Below are positions 42,391-51,212 of a stretch of DNA of 64,000 bases, piece after piece. The stretch covers positions 434,001 to 498,000 of the forward strand of contig JAYQSL010000007.1 in the NCBI GenBank assembly GCA_038146865.1, written 5' to 3'. The notes under the pieces are model-generated. The model was not told the DNA's origin and did not search any database. It saw nothing but the letters and a program-made list of their open reading frames with translations. The translations under genes and the position numbers were made by a program. Numbering within the stretch: the first letter of the stretch is position 1; each line of letters opens with the position of its first letter. This DNA comes from GCA-2709075 sp038146865 (GTDB taxonomy: Bacteria; Pseudomonadota; Alphaproteobacteria; MPNO01; UBA2964).

Positions 42391-43203
42391 TTAGATATCA
42401 TCTCGCAGTTGGGAAGGCGTGGTTTCAAAAGATTTTGCATTTTCTTCTATTTGAAGATGCTTATATGCGCGCATGGATAGGGGTAAAGTGCAACCGTAGG
42501 TGATGATTATTCCAGCTAGGGTCCAGAGTGGTTCAGTGAACATCGCAGCTGCAAGAAATGCTATTGCTGCCATAGAGGCTCGGAAGTACTTGGTCCTTAT
42601 CTTAATATTTTTGAAAGACCAAGTTGGAAGGCGGCTTATCATCAAGGCCCCAATAAGAAGAGTCCATGGTCCTACCAGCCACGGAGAACGCAGCCAATCC
42701 CATGAAGTTTCGGCGAAGACCATGAGTGGAAGCAGTAGAAGGCCTGCTCCGGCAGGCGCCGGTATTCCAGTGAAAAACCTGTTAGACCATGTGGGTAAAG
42801 AGTTTTCAGCAGAGGAAACATTGAATCTTGCCAGTCGAAGGACACAGCAGATAGGAAAAAGGAGGGCAATAGCCCAGCCGATACCTGCCGCCGCCTGTAA
42901 TGACCAAAGAAACATGACAATTACCGGCGCTACCCCAAATGCTATACTATCAACAAGTGAGTCTAGTTGGCCGCCGAAATCTGATGAACCGCCTACCAAT
43001 CTCGCAATGCGCCCATCTAGGGTATCCAAAAGTGCGGCTCCTGCAATTAGAAAAATTGCAATTTCCCACCTCTCCTCTAAACCAAATCGAATAGAGGTAA
43101 GACCGGCACAAAGGCCCAGCATTGTAAGCGCATTTGGAAGAAGCCGATGGATGCGCTCTCTTCGAATGTTTCTTTTACTGCTCTGTTCACTCGACCCCGA
43201 CAT
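42391..43203 (-). CDS. pssA: CDP-diacylglycerol-serine O-phosphatidyltransferase
   Basis: 270 residues with the CDP-alcohol phosphatidyltransferase motif spread over LLDTLDGRIARLVGGSSDFG and QLDSLVDSI, containing all expected aspartates. About seven hydrophobic segments follow. It makes phosphatidylserine from CDP-diacylglycerol and serine in the inner membrane. Its ATG shares one base with the stop of psd (TGATG), giving coupled translation. The pair makes phosphatidylethanolamine. Confidence 0.93.
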   Translation of the reverse strand: MSGSSEQSSKRNIRRERIHRLLPNALTMLGLCAGLTSIRFGLEERWEIAIFLIAGAALLDTLDGRIARLVGGSSDFGGQLDSLVDSIAFGVAPVIVMFLWSLQAAAGIGWAIALLFPICCVLRLARFNVSSAENSLPTWSNRFFTGIPAPAGAGLLLLPLMVFAETSWDWLRSPWLVGPWTLLIGALMISRLPTWSFKNIKIRTKYFRASMAAIAFLAAAMFTEPLWTLAGIIITYGCTLPLSMRAYKHLQIEENAKSFETTPSQLRDDI

Positions 43204-43892
43204 CAGCGAACTTCTCCTTTGCGATCTTCATCTTCGGAGTTTAACCTAGCAATTACCGTCTCACCGGCGACAGCCTTTTGTCCCTCAACAACAAGCACAG
43301 TCGAGTTGGATGGCAGATAAACGTCAACGCGACTTCCAAAGCGTATCATTCCAAACCTCTCACCCGCTCTGATATCCGCTCCATCAGGTACCCAACTTAT
43401 TATTCTCCTCGCAATCAAACCGGCAATCTGCACCACAGCTATTTCTGTATCATCTTTGAGTAATATACGTAGCGATCGTCGTTCATTATCGACGCTAGCT
43501 TTGTCCAATGACGCATTTAAAAACTTCCCGGGATAGTATGCAGAATTACGTATTTTTCCATCCACTGGAGACCTATTAACATGGCAGTCGAACACATTCA
43601 TAAACACACTGACGCGCCTCATTGTCTCTGTTTTCATGCCTAGTTCATCAGGAGGATGGCAATCTTTTACTGATTGGACGACGCCGTCTGCCGGGCTTAT
43701 TACAAGATCGGGTCCTATGGGGGTGATTCTATGGGGATCACGAAAAAAATATGCGCACCAGATGGTAAGTACGGCCCCAGTCGATCCCAAAATTTGGCCT
43801 GTCCATCCAGCAATTGAAAACAACAGGCTGGTGACTGCAGCAAAAAAGATAATGAAGGGCCAACCCTTTGGATGAATTCTAATTTTTGTCAT
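43203..43892 (-). CDS. psd: Phosphatidylserine decarboxylase, short pyruvoyl form
   Basis: 229 residues, the short type. The self-cleavage GS that yields the pyruvoyl cofactor is in MIRFGSRVDVYLP (G186-S187). ISPADGVVQSV and FMNVFDCHVNRSP are the other conserved blocks. N-terminal hydrophobic segments anchor it in the membrane. It converts phosphatidylserine to phosphatidylethanolamine, directly following PssA in the pathway, and precedes pssA in the same transcript. Confidence 0.94.
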   Translation of the reverse strand: MTKIRIHPKGWPFIIFFAAVTSLLFSIAGWTGQILGSTGAVLTIWCAYFFRDPHRITPIGPDLVISPADGVVQSVKDCHPPDELGMKTETMRRVSVFMNVFDCHVNRSPVDGKIRNSAYYPGKFLNASLDKASVDNERRSLRILLKDDTEIAVVQIAGLIARRIISWVPDGADIRAGERFGMIRFGSRVDVYLPSNSTVLVVEGQKAVAGETVIARLNSEDEDRKGEVR

Positions 43893-43944
43893 TCTAAAAC
43901 AGAACTCTGCTTTGTTTTTACAATATTAACAAATTAATCTTTCA

Positions 43945-44673
43945 TTATGAATTTCTTAATGAGACTACGGATCCAACCCTTAAACCAAGTGTTTCTGTGT
44001 GAGCTCTATTGACCGCTATTTCAATAAGTCCGTTTGAATTCTCATACCAGAACGCTTCTCCCGCCGCGACATCTGAAAAAACTCTAGCTCTCCTAAATTT
44101 ATGTTCTCTGAAACTTATCACGGTTTGGGCGCTCAGCTTTGAAGCGCGAAGCCCAGTAATAGCGTTGCCAAAATAGTCTACGTAAATAATTGCATTTAGG
44201 TCGTCTGGCCAATCAAATCGTTTAATTTCTGTTCGAGCCAGAGCCTTTCTATCAGGAAAAAAACCATCGAAAATTTTCGCCGCACTGGGTGCAAAAATAT
44301 CTCGACCATGAAAGCTTGCTGATAGTTTCGTTGGTGTTTCTTCAATTTTCCAAACTTTTGCACCTTCGTCGGAGCGCACTACGTGTTCAAAGATTCCGTT
44401 GTCTGGCCCAACAAACCATTTTTCATTGGCACTTATCATGAGGGGATCTCTTGGCCCACCTACGCCAGGGTCTACAACAGAGACGAAAATTGTTCCCGGT
44501 TTGAAAGCTTCAGAATAAGCATTCAACAAATAGCTACTATATTTGGGCTGATATCGGGGTGCGTCATGGATTAAATCGATAATATCAGCATTGGGTGTAA
44601 TTGAGGCTATGGCATACTTCATCTGACCGACGTAAGGTCCCTCTAGCCCAAAATCTGTAAATAAGACAATCAT
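43945..44673 (-). CDS. SAM hydroxide adenosyltransferase (DUF62/fluorinase superfamily)
   Basis: 242 residues. IVLFTDFGLEGPYVGQMKYA at the start, VSVVDPGVGGPRDPL, and SFHGRDIFAPSAAKI match the DUF62 family. These proteins split S-adenosylmethionine into adenosine and methionine with a hydroxide. They are related to chlorinases and fluorinases, but the halide-specific loops are not evident, so hydroxide chemistry is expected. Its physiological role is poorly known. It diverges from ribF across 116 bases. Confidence 0.88.
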   Translation of the reverse strand: MIVLFTDFGLEGPYVGQMKYAIASITPNADIIDLIHDAPRYQPKYSSYLLNAYSEAFKPGTIFVSVVDPGVGGPRDPLMISANEKWFVGPDNGIFEHVVRSDEGAKVWKIEETPTKLSASFHGRDIFAPSAAKIFDGFFPDRKALARTEIKRFDWPDDLNAIIYVDYFGNAITGLRASKLSAQTVISFREHKFRRARVFSDVAAGEAFWYENSNGLIEIAVNRAHTETLGLRVGSVVSLRNS

Positions 44674-44789
44674 GTTTGTAATTATATCCGGGTGCCGTTA
44701 CGTAGCTATCATTTTTGTTTTTAAATGATGAACAGTTTTTTGTCTGATTTAATTGACTTCCAACCACCTCCTGAGTAGAAGCCGCCAAT

Positions 44790-45774
44790 ATGCGTATTTT
44801 CGATTCATATAAACAAGTCCCTTCTGATCTCCAGGGAGGGGTCGTAGCGCTCGGCAACTTTGACGGCGTCCATTTAGGTCATCGAGAAGTCATAAGTGAA
44901 GCAAAAAGGGTGGCAAAGGGCCTTAATGTTCCGGCCTCGGTACTCACATTTACGCCTCATCCAAGACGCTTTTTCCGACCAGACGATAATTATTTTGAGC
45001 TGACCCCCGGAGAAGGCAAGATCAGATCGATAGAAGATTTGGGTGTCGATGCCCTTTTTTCCATAAAGTTTGATGAAAAACTTGCTGGCATGGACGCACC
45101 AGAATTCGTTGCCAAAATCTTGGCCGAGGGATTAAGGACAAAATATGTCGTTGCCGGATACGATTTTGTTTTTGGTAAAGGACGTCAAGGTAATCTGGCC
45201 TTGCTGAAATCCTCGGGCCAAGAGTTTGGTTTTGGTGTTTCCGTTGTGGAGGCTGTTTCGCCAGATAATAAGTCTTTGCCCGCGATATCCTCTACAGCGA
45301 TTAGAAACCATCTTCGCGCGGGCCGGCTACTCTCAGCTTGTCAGTTGCTGGGGCGGCCTTGGGAAATTGAGGGCGAGGTCGTGAAGGGAGATCAAAGGGG
45401 ACGCGAGATTGGTTTTCCGACCGCAAACGTTAATCCTGGAGAATATCTCAATCCTGCCCTAGGGGTGTATGCTTGTTGGGTCAGAGTAGTCAGAAGAGAA
45501 CGGCCTCGATTGGCTCCCAGGAGTTGTAAACGTTGGAAAAAGACCAACTTTCCGGGGGAACAGTGTTACAGTGGAGGTTCACCTTTTCGATTTTGAAGAG
45601 GATCTATACGGTAAGACTTTGCGGGTAATTTTGGCAAAGTTTATCAGGCCTGAGATTAAATTCGATGGTTTTGATGCAATTCGCGCCCAGATTGATAAGG
45701 ATAGTCGCGTGGCTAGATCTATTCTCCTGGAGACCACCCCGGGTTCAGTTAGTAAGAGCGGTGAGGAGCAATGA
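44790..45774 (+). CDS. ribF: Bifunctional riboflavin kinase/FAD synthetase, frameshifted
   Basis: The N-terminal adenylyltransferase half is intact (VVALGNFDGVHLGHREVI, SSTAIRNHLRAG), as is the kinase opening (GDQRGREIGFPTANV). In the first frame the protein then runs into an unlike sequence and stops at 45596. The proper kinase continuation (NGLDWLPGVVNVGKRPTF, then VTVEVHLFDFEEDLYGK) is in the next frame, from about 45490 to the stop at 45774. One extra base near 45490 to 45500 explains this. Removing an A near 45492 would give a normal protein of about 327 residues. The first frame is open for 268 residues. ribF is essential, so a sequencing or assembly error is the most likely cause. Its stop overlaps ileS. 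Confidence 0.88.
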
Positions 45775-48671
45775 GTGTGGATTACAAATCAACAGTTTTT
45801 TTACCAAAAACGGATTTCCCGATGCGGGGCGCTTTGCCGCAAAATGAGCCCAAAATATTAGCCAAATGGAAGAGCATGGATCTTTACCAACGGCAGCGCG
45901 ACGAGTCTGAAGGTCGTCCCAAATATGTACTGCATGATGGACCACCATATGCCAACGGGAATCTTCATATAGGCCACGCTCTAAATAAAATCCTGAAAGA
46001 TGTAATCAATAAATCTCGGCAAATGACCGGTTACGATGCGAATTACGTCCCCGGTTGGGATTGTCACGGGCTCCCCATCGAGTGGAAGATCGAGGAAAAA
46101 TATCGGGCCAAGCAAAAAACTAAGGACGATGTACCGATTATCGAGTTTCGCGAGGAGTGTCGGAGGTTCGCATCGGATTGGGTTGATGTACAGTCCGAGG
46201 AGTTTCAGCGCCTTGGGGTGATTGGGGATTGGAAAAACCCTTACACCACCATGACGTTCGCCGCAGAAGCAAAAATAGCCCAGGAACTGATGAAGTTTGC
46301 AACAAGTGGACAACTTTATCGGGGTTCCAAACCGGTAATGTGGTCGGTTGTGGAAGGAACCGCTTTGGCTGAGGCAGAAGTGGAATATCATGAATATGAG
46401 TCAGATCAAATTTGGGTCGCATTTCCGGCGATACCTTCGGGAAGTAACGCCTGGGATGATTTGTTGAATGAATTTCCAGATTTTAGAGTGGTTATTTGGA
46501 CCACCACACCTTGGACAATTCCGGGCAATCGGGCGATATCCTTTTCATCTAAAATTTCATACGGATTATATAAAATCATTGAGGCCCCGGAAGAAAATTG
46601 GGCCAAAGAGGGCGACCTGTACCTGCTCGCAGATGAATTGGCATCTGAAGTCATGGCTACAGCACGGGTCATTTCGTTTGAGCGTTTGGTTGAAATTCCA
46701 GCAGAAACATTATCAAAAGGGCACTGTCACCACCCGCTTAGAAATTTAGGCGGTGGTTACAATTTCGATGTCCCGCTTTTTGATGGGGATCATGTGACGA
46801 ATGATGTGGGGACCGGATTTGTTCATACGGCTCCTAGTCACGGCCGAGATGATTTTGAAATCTGGATTGCAAACAACCCTTTGCTGGATGCACGCGGTAT
46901 AGACCGTCATATTCCTTATACGGTAGACGCAAGAGGAGCCTATACAAAAGAGGCGCCGGGTTTTGAGGGGGAACTCGTAATCAAAGAGAATGGAAAGAAG
47001 GGTTCCGCAAATTCTCTGGTTATTGGGGCCCTTGCCGAAAAAGGCGTGATGCTGGCTCGTTCTCGTCTGAAGCATCAATATCCGCATAGTTGGCGTTCTA
47101 AAACGCCTGTTATTTTTCGTAATACGCCTCAATGGTTTATATCAATGGGAGATGAGCAGGGGGCAAGGAGTTTACGCTCCAAGGCCCTAGAAGCAATTTC
47201 TGAGACTAATTTTTTCCCACCCCAAGGTAGAAACAGGCTGAGGGGAATGATTGAAACCCGACCTGACTGGGTAATCTCTCGTCAGAGAGCCTGGGGCGTC
47301 CCTATATCCGTTTTCGTTCACAAGGAAACGGGCGATATATTACGTGATCCAGATGTGAATGAGCGAATTGTAAAAATTTTTGAAGAGGAGGGGGCTGATT
47401 CTTGGTTTGCCTCAGACCCGGCGAGGTTTCTGTCTAATGGTTACTCTGCGGAAGACTATGATCGAGTTACTGATATTTTAGATGTTTGGTTTGACTCCGG
47501 ATCTACTCACAGTTTTGTTTTAGAGCAGCGAGAAGATCTCAAATCTCCGGCCGACCTTTATCTTGAAGGATCAGACCAGCATCGGGGTTGGTTTCATTCG
47601 TCTCTTCTGGAGTCTTGCGGCACGAGAGATCGTGCCCCTTACAAGGCAGTTTTGACTCATGGGTTCGTTCTCGCGGAGGAAGGCGTCAAGATGTCGAAGT
47701 CCTTGGGCAACGTGATATCGCCTGAGGAGGTTATTAAACAATATGGTGCAGATATCCTCCGGATTTGGGTCGTTGCATCCGATTATTCTGATGACCTAAG
47801 GATCGGGCCCGAAATTCTAAAATTTCAATCGGATGCCTATCGACGCCTGAGAAATACACTGCGCTTTCTCTTAGGAAGTCTCGATGGTTATCGTGATGAA
47901 GAGAGGGTTGCCTTCGAAGACATGCCGGAGCTGGAGAGGTTTATCCTGCATCGCCTTCAAGATATCGACAAAATGATCCGTCAATCTTCCGAGAGCTATG
48001 ACTTTCATAACGTTTTTATAGCCCTCCATAATTTTTGTGCGCTCGAACTCTCTTCTTTGTACTTCGATATTCGAAAAGATAGTCTTTACTGCGATAAAAA
48101 TGATGCTCTTACCCGACGTGCAGCTCGGACGGTTCTTTATGATACATTTTCTTGCTTGACCGCTTGGTTGGCGCCGATAATCAGCTTTACCGCGGAGGAA
48201 GCATGGCAAAGCAGGCAGACCTTGGATTGGGATGATGAACCCGATTCTGTGCACTTACGACAATTTCCTGATGTTCCCCGCGCGTGGGAGGACCCGAAAT
48301 TGGACCAAAAGTGGCAACGGATCAGAGCAATTCGCCGTGTGGTTACTGGGGCAATAGAATTGGAAAGAGCGGGTAAAAAAATTGGCTCGAGTTTGCAAGC
48401 GGCTGTAAAAATCTTTCTGAATCAGTCTGATGCCAAGCTATTCGAGAATTTAGATGTGGCGGAAATTTGCATTACATCCGCAGCGGAATTGACCACTGAG
48501 ACGATCCCTTCAGATGCTTTCAGACTCGATGATGTCTCCAATGTTGGAGTAGAGGTAATCGCGGCGCCGGGGAATAAATGCGAGAGATGTTGGAAGGTGC
48601 TTCCAGAAGTCGGTGCCGCCGGGCAAGCAGAGGACCTTTGTAAACGTTGCTCGGAGTTTATGGACATTTGA
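45771..48671 (+). CDS. ileS: Isoleucyl-tRNA synthetase
   Basis: 966 residues. The HIGH motif is in YANGNLHIGHALNK and the KMSKS motif in GVKMSKSLGN. The CP1 editing domain (about residues 190 to 400) is present, and the C-terminal zinc ligands are in KCERCWK and LCKRC. It loads tRNA-Ile and edits valine. Its ATG overlaps the ribF stop (ATGA) and its own stop overlaps the TTG start of lspA. The ribF-ileS-lspA order is classic in Proteobacteria. Confidence 0.97.
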   Translation: MSVDYKSTVFLPKTDFPMRGALPQNEPKILAKWKSMDLYQRQRDESEGRPKYVLHDGPPYANGNLHIGHALNKILKDVINKSRQMTGYDANYVPGWDCHGLPIEWKIEEKYRAKQKTKDDVPIIEFREECRRFASDWVDVQSEEFQRLGVIGDWKNPYTTMTFAAEAKIAQELMKFATSGQLYRGSKPVMWSVVEGTALAEAEVEYHEYESDQIWVAFPAIPSGSNAWDDLLNEFPDFRVVIWTTTPWTIPGNRAISFSSKISYGLYKIIEAPEENWAKEGDLYLLADELASEVMATARVISFERLVEIPAETLSKGHCHHPLRNLGGGYNFDVPLFDGDHVTNDVGTGFVHTAPSHGRDDFEIWIANNPLLDARGIDRHIPYTVDARGAYTKEAPGFEGELVIKENGKKGSANSLVIGALAEKGVMLARSRLKHQYPHSWRSKTPVIFRNTPQWFISMGDEQGARSLRSKALEAISETNFFPPQGRNRLRGMIETRPDWVISRQRAWGVPISVFVHKETGDILRDPDVNERIVKIFEEEGADSWFASDPARFLSNGYSAEDYDRVTDILDVWFDSGSTHSFVLEQREDLKSPADLYLEGSDQHRGWFHSSLLESCGTRDRAPYKAVLTHGFVLAEEGVKMSKSLGNVISPEEVIKQYGADILRIWVVASDYSDDLRIGPEILKFQSDAYRRLRNTLRFLLGSLDGYRDEERVAFEDMPELERFILHRLQDIDKMIRQSSESYDFHNVFIALHNFCALELSSLYFDIRKDSLYCDKNDALTRRAARTVLYDTFSCLTAWLAPIISFTAEEAWQSRQTLDWDDEPDSVHLRQFPDVPRAWEDPKLDQKWQRIRAIRRVVTGAIELERAGKKIGSSLQAAVKIFLNQSDAKLFENLDVAEICITSAAELTTETIPSDAFRLDDVSNVGVEVIAAPGNKCERCWKVLPEVGAAGQAEDLCKRCSEFMDI

Positions 48672-49144
48672 TTTTCTCAAAGCGTTCAGCGGTCTTTTTT
48701 GTTTTGTTCTTGATAGTCCTGGTTGATCAAGCGACAAAATGGTGGATTTTGGCGGTGATAATGGCTCCTCCTTCAATAATTCCTTTGTCCAACTTCTTTA
48801 ATTTGGTGCTCGTTATGAACCCTGGCGTCAGCTTCGGAATTTTTGGTAGTGGTGATTGGTGGGTCCGTTGGGTTTTAGTTATTTGTGCTTCAATATTAAC
48901 AGTTGGCTTGGCTGTCTGGATGATCAAGACAAAAGACCGTTCATTATCCCTGGGTTTGGCATTAATCATTGGTGGTGCCGTCGGAAATTTGATTGATCGA
49001 ATTAGATTTGGCGCGGTAGTTGATTTCTTGGATTTTCATTACCAAAACTGGCATTGGCCAGCATTTAATGTTGCTGACAGTGCGATCACTCTAGGGGTCG
49101 TAATAATTTTGATTGACAGCCTATGTGTTAGGAAGTCCAAATGA
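48668..49144 (+). CDS. lspA: Signal peptidase II (prolipoprotein)
   Basis: About 158 residues from TTG 48668, sharing bases with the ileS stop, with GGAG upstream. A TTG at 48647 is less likely. Four membrane helices are visible. Catalytic aspartates lie in VGNLIDRIRFGAVVDF and FNVADSAIT, and VLVDQATKWWI is the first-helix signature. It cleaves signal peptides of lipid-modified prolipoproteins and is the target of globomycin. Part of the ribF-ileS-lspA operon, followed by a lipoprotein gene. Confidence 0.94.
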   Translation: MIFSKRSAVFFVLFLIVLVDQATKWWILAVIMAPPSIIPLSNFFNLVLVMNPGVSFGIFGSGDWWVRWVLVICASILTVGLAVWMIKTKDRSLSLGLALIIGGAVGNLIDRIRFGAVVDFLDFHYQNWHWPAFNVADSAITLGVVIILIDSLCVRKSK

Positions 49145-49758
49145 ACTTTATTTTTCACCAGGTTGGTACTAACTGCTCTCCAATGAAGGCTCAATCTTTT
49201 AAAAACGTATTTGCGATAATTCTTCCGATTTTGTTGATCGGTTGTAGCTCGGCCCGCGATATTGTGGGGCTCGGCAAACAATCGCCTGACGAATTCGAAG
49301 TGGTGACTAGAGCTCCGCTTAGCTTGCCCCCTGATTATGGTCTTCGTGTGCCAATTCCGAATATCAGTAGAACTCAAGAAAAATCTGTGAGGGACAGCGC
49401 CGATGACCTTATTTCTTCGAGAGGTTCTTCATCGAGGCAGAAGTTATCTAGAAGAAACCGACTGGGCGCAACTTCTCCTGCAGAGGATGCGATTTTGGGC
49501 CGCGCTCAGGCCAGGAGTTCCGATGATTCCATTCGCGCAAAGCTAAGTAGTGATAACAAGACGATCAGCGGCACCGATAAAAAGCTTATAGATAAAATTA
49601 TATTCTGGCAGGGCGCCGAAAAGCCAGGAGCTATTCTTGATCCTGAAAAAGAGTCTAAACGAATAAATGATTTGAAATCGGATGGCAAAACTATAGCTAA
49701 TGGTGATGTTCCTGTGATAGAGAGAGCGGATTGGGGTCTGCTTGACGGACTGTTTTGA
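49141..49758 (+). CDS. DUF3035-family lipoprotein
   Basis: 205 residues from ATG 49141, which overlaps the lspA stop and follows AGGAAG. An internal ATG 49183 lacks a ribosome site. A signal stretch (VFAIILPILLIGC) ends in a lipobox with lipid-modified C35. The mature part starts DEFEVVTRAPLSLPPDYGLR, the DUF3035 signature, and the rest is polar and probably disordered. The family is found in Alphaproteobacteria between lspA and M16 peptidases. Function unknown; an envelope role is inferred from position. Confidence 0.88.
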   Translation: MNFIFHQVGTNCSPMKAQSFKNVFAIILPILLIGCSSARDIVGLGKQSPDEFEVVTRAPLSLPPDYGLRVPIPNISRTQEKSVRDSADDLISSRGSSSRQKLSRRNRLGATSPAEDAILGRAQARSSDDSIRAKLSSDNKTISGTDKKLIDKIIFWQGAEKPGAILDPEKESKRINDLKSDGKTIANGDVPVIERADWGLLDGLF

Positions 49759-49873
49759 CGTTTTTTTAAAGCGCCCTGAAATCCTCTGGAATTAAGGACA
49801 AATTGATTTTAGTTTTTGGTCTGCAATAACTATCCGGCATATCAGTTAAATTTTGTGAATTAACGGTGCGGTT

Positions 49874-51211
49874 ATGATAAAATTTTTATTGGTAGCTTTG
49901 TCATCAATGGCCCTTTTCAGTTATTCGGGCAGGACCGCGGTTTTTAACCCTGAGACTTATACCTTGAGTAATGGCATGCAAGTCGTAGTGGTCACCAATC
50001 GAAGTGCGCCAGCTGTGGTTCATATGGTTTGGTACAAGGTAGGTGCAGCAGATGAACCGCGAGGTCAATCAGGGATCGCACATTTTCTTGAACACCTCAT
50101 GTTCAAGGGAACGAAATACACCCCACCAGGTGAATTTTCAAAAATAGTCGCGCGAAATGGGGGGACGGATAATGCCTTCACATCGCAAGATTTTACAGCT
50201 TATTATCAAAAGGTTGCTCGGAGCAAATTAGAGTTGGTGATGAAACTCGAGGCTGAGCGCATGACCAAACTTGTCCTTACCGACAAAGAAGTACTTCCTG
50301 AGCGAGACGTTGTTTTGGAGGAACGCTCTTCCAGAACGGATAATAGCCCGGCTGCACAGTTATTTGAGGCTCAGCAAACCGCTCTTTACCTAAACCATCC
50401 GTATCGACACCCCGTAATTGGTTGGGAGCATGAAATTAGAGAATTGAGTACTGAAAATGCGTTGCGCTTCTATAAAAAGTTTTATGCCCCCAATAATGCC
50501 ATCTTGATTGTTTCGGGGGATGTTTCCTTAGAAGAAATCAAACCGCTTGCGGAGAAATATTACGGCTCTATTCCGGTTGGTGCCGAAATAGTGAGAACCA
50601 GATCGGCAGAGCCGAAGCATAGAGCCGCTCGAAGAGTTTCTCTATCAAGCGCTCAGGTAAGGCAACCAAGTCTCAGCAGGATATATATTACCTCATGTTA
50701 TCGGACCGCACAGAAGCGAGAGGCATATGCACTCCAAGTTCTGGCAGAGATACTGGGGGGCGGAACGAGGTCTCGTTTATATCGGAGCCTTGTTCTGGAG
50801 CAAAAAAAGGCGATATCTGCCTCTGTCTGGTACAACCCAACAGCGCTTGATTACGGGGAGTTTGGAATTTCGGTGACGCCGCGGGACAATCTGTCGTTAG
50901 CACAAATTGAAAGGGCACTAGATAGAGAACTTTTGGAAATTAAAACTAAAAGTATTTCCGCTGATGAGATAAAGCGGGCGGCCAAAAAGCTAACCGCCGA
51001 GGCCGTGTACGCCCGGGACTCACTGATGGCAGCCCCAAATATCATCGGTCGTGCGCTCACGACCGGTCAATCACTAGAAGACTTAGAAGAGTGGCCCGAG
51101 AGGATTATGAGTGTTCGTGTCTCGGATGTCGTTGCTGCGGCCAATAAAACCCTAGTGCTACGAAATTCAGTGACCAGTCTTTTGACGCCTAAGAAAAGAG
51201 AAGGGCAGTAA
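49874..51211 (+). CDS. M16 zinc peptidase, catalytically complete copy
   Basis: 445 residues. After an N-terminal hydrophobic segment consistent with a signal peptide, the inverted zinc motif HxxEH lies at H70 to H74 in IAHFLEHLMFKGT, with the distal glutamate in VVLEERSSRTD about 75 residues later. This is the M16B processing-peptidase type. The next gene encodes a non-zinc paralogue, and such pairs form a heterodimeric periplasmic peptidase, as in bacterial PqqL-like or mitochondrial-type systems. The partner stop and start are one base apart. Confidence 0.9.
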   Translation: MIKFLLVALSSMALFSYSGRTAVFNPETYTLSNGMQVVVVTNRSAPAVVHMVWYKVGAADEPRGQSGIAHFLEHLMFKGTKYTPPGEFSKIVARNGGTDNAFTSQDFTAYYQKVARSKLELVMKLEAERMTKLVLTDKEVLPERDVVLEERSSRTDNSPAAQLFEAQQTALYLNHPYRHPVIGWEHEIRELSTENALRFYKKFYAPNNAILIVSGDVSLEEIKPLAEKYYGSIPVGAEIVRTRSAEPKHRAARRVSLSSAQVRQPSLSRIYITSCYRTAQKREAYALQVLAEILGGGTRSRLYRSLVLEQKKAISASVWYNPTALDYGEFGISVTPRDNLSLAQIERALDRELLEIKTKSISADEIKRAAKKLTAEAVYARDSLMAAPNIIGRALTTGQSLEDLEEWPERIMSVRVSDVVAAANKTLVLRNSVTSLLTPKKREGQ

Positions 51212-51212
51212 G

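Noticed and set aside
42500..43249. 249-residue plus-strand frame opposite pssA and the end of psd
   Set aside because: Antisense to two clear phospholipid genes that are translationally coupled; no domain or ribosome site.
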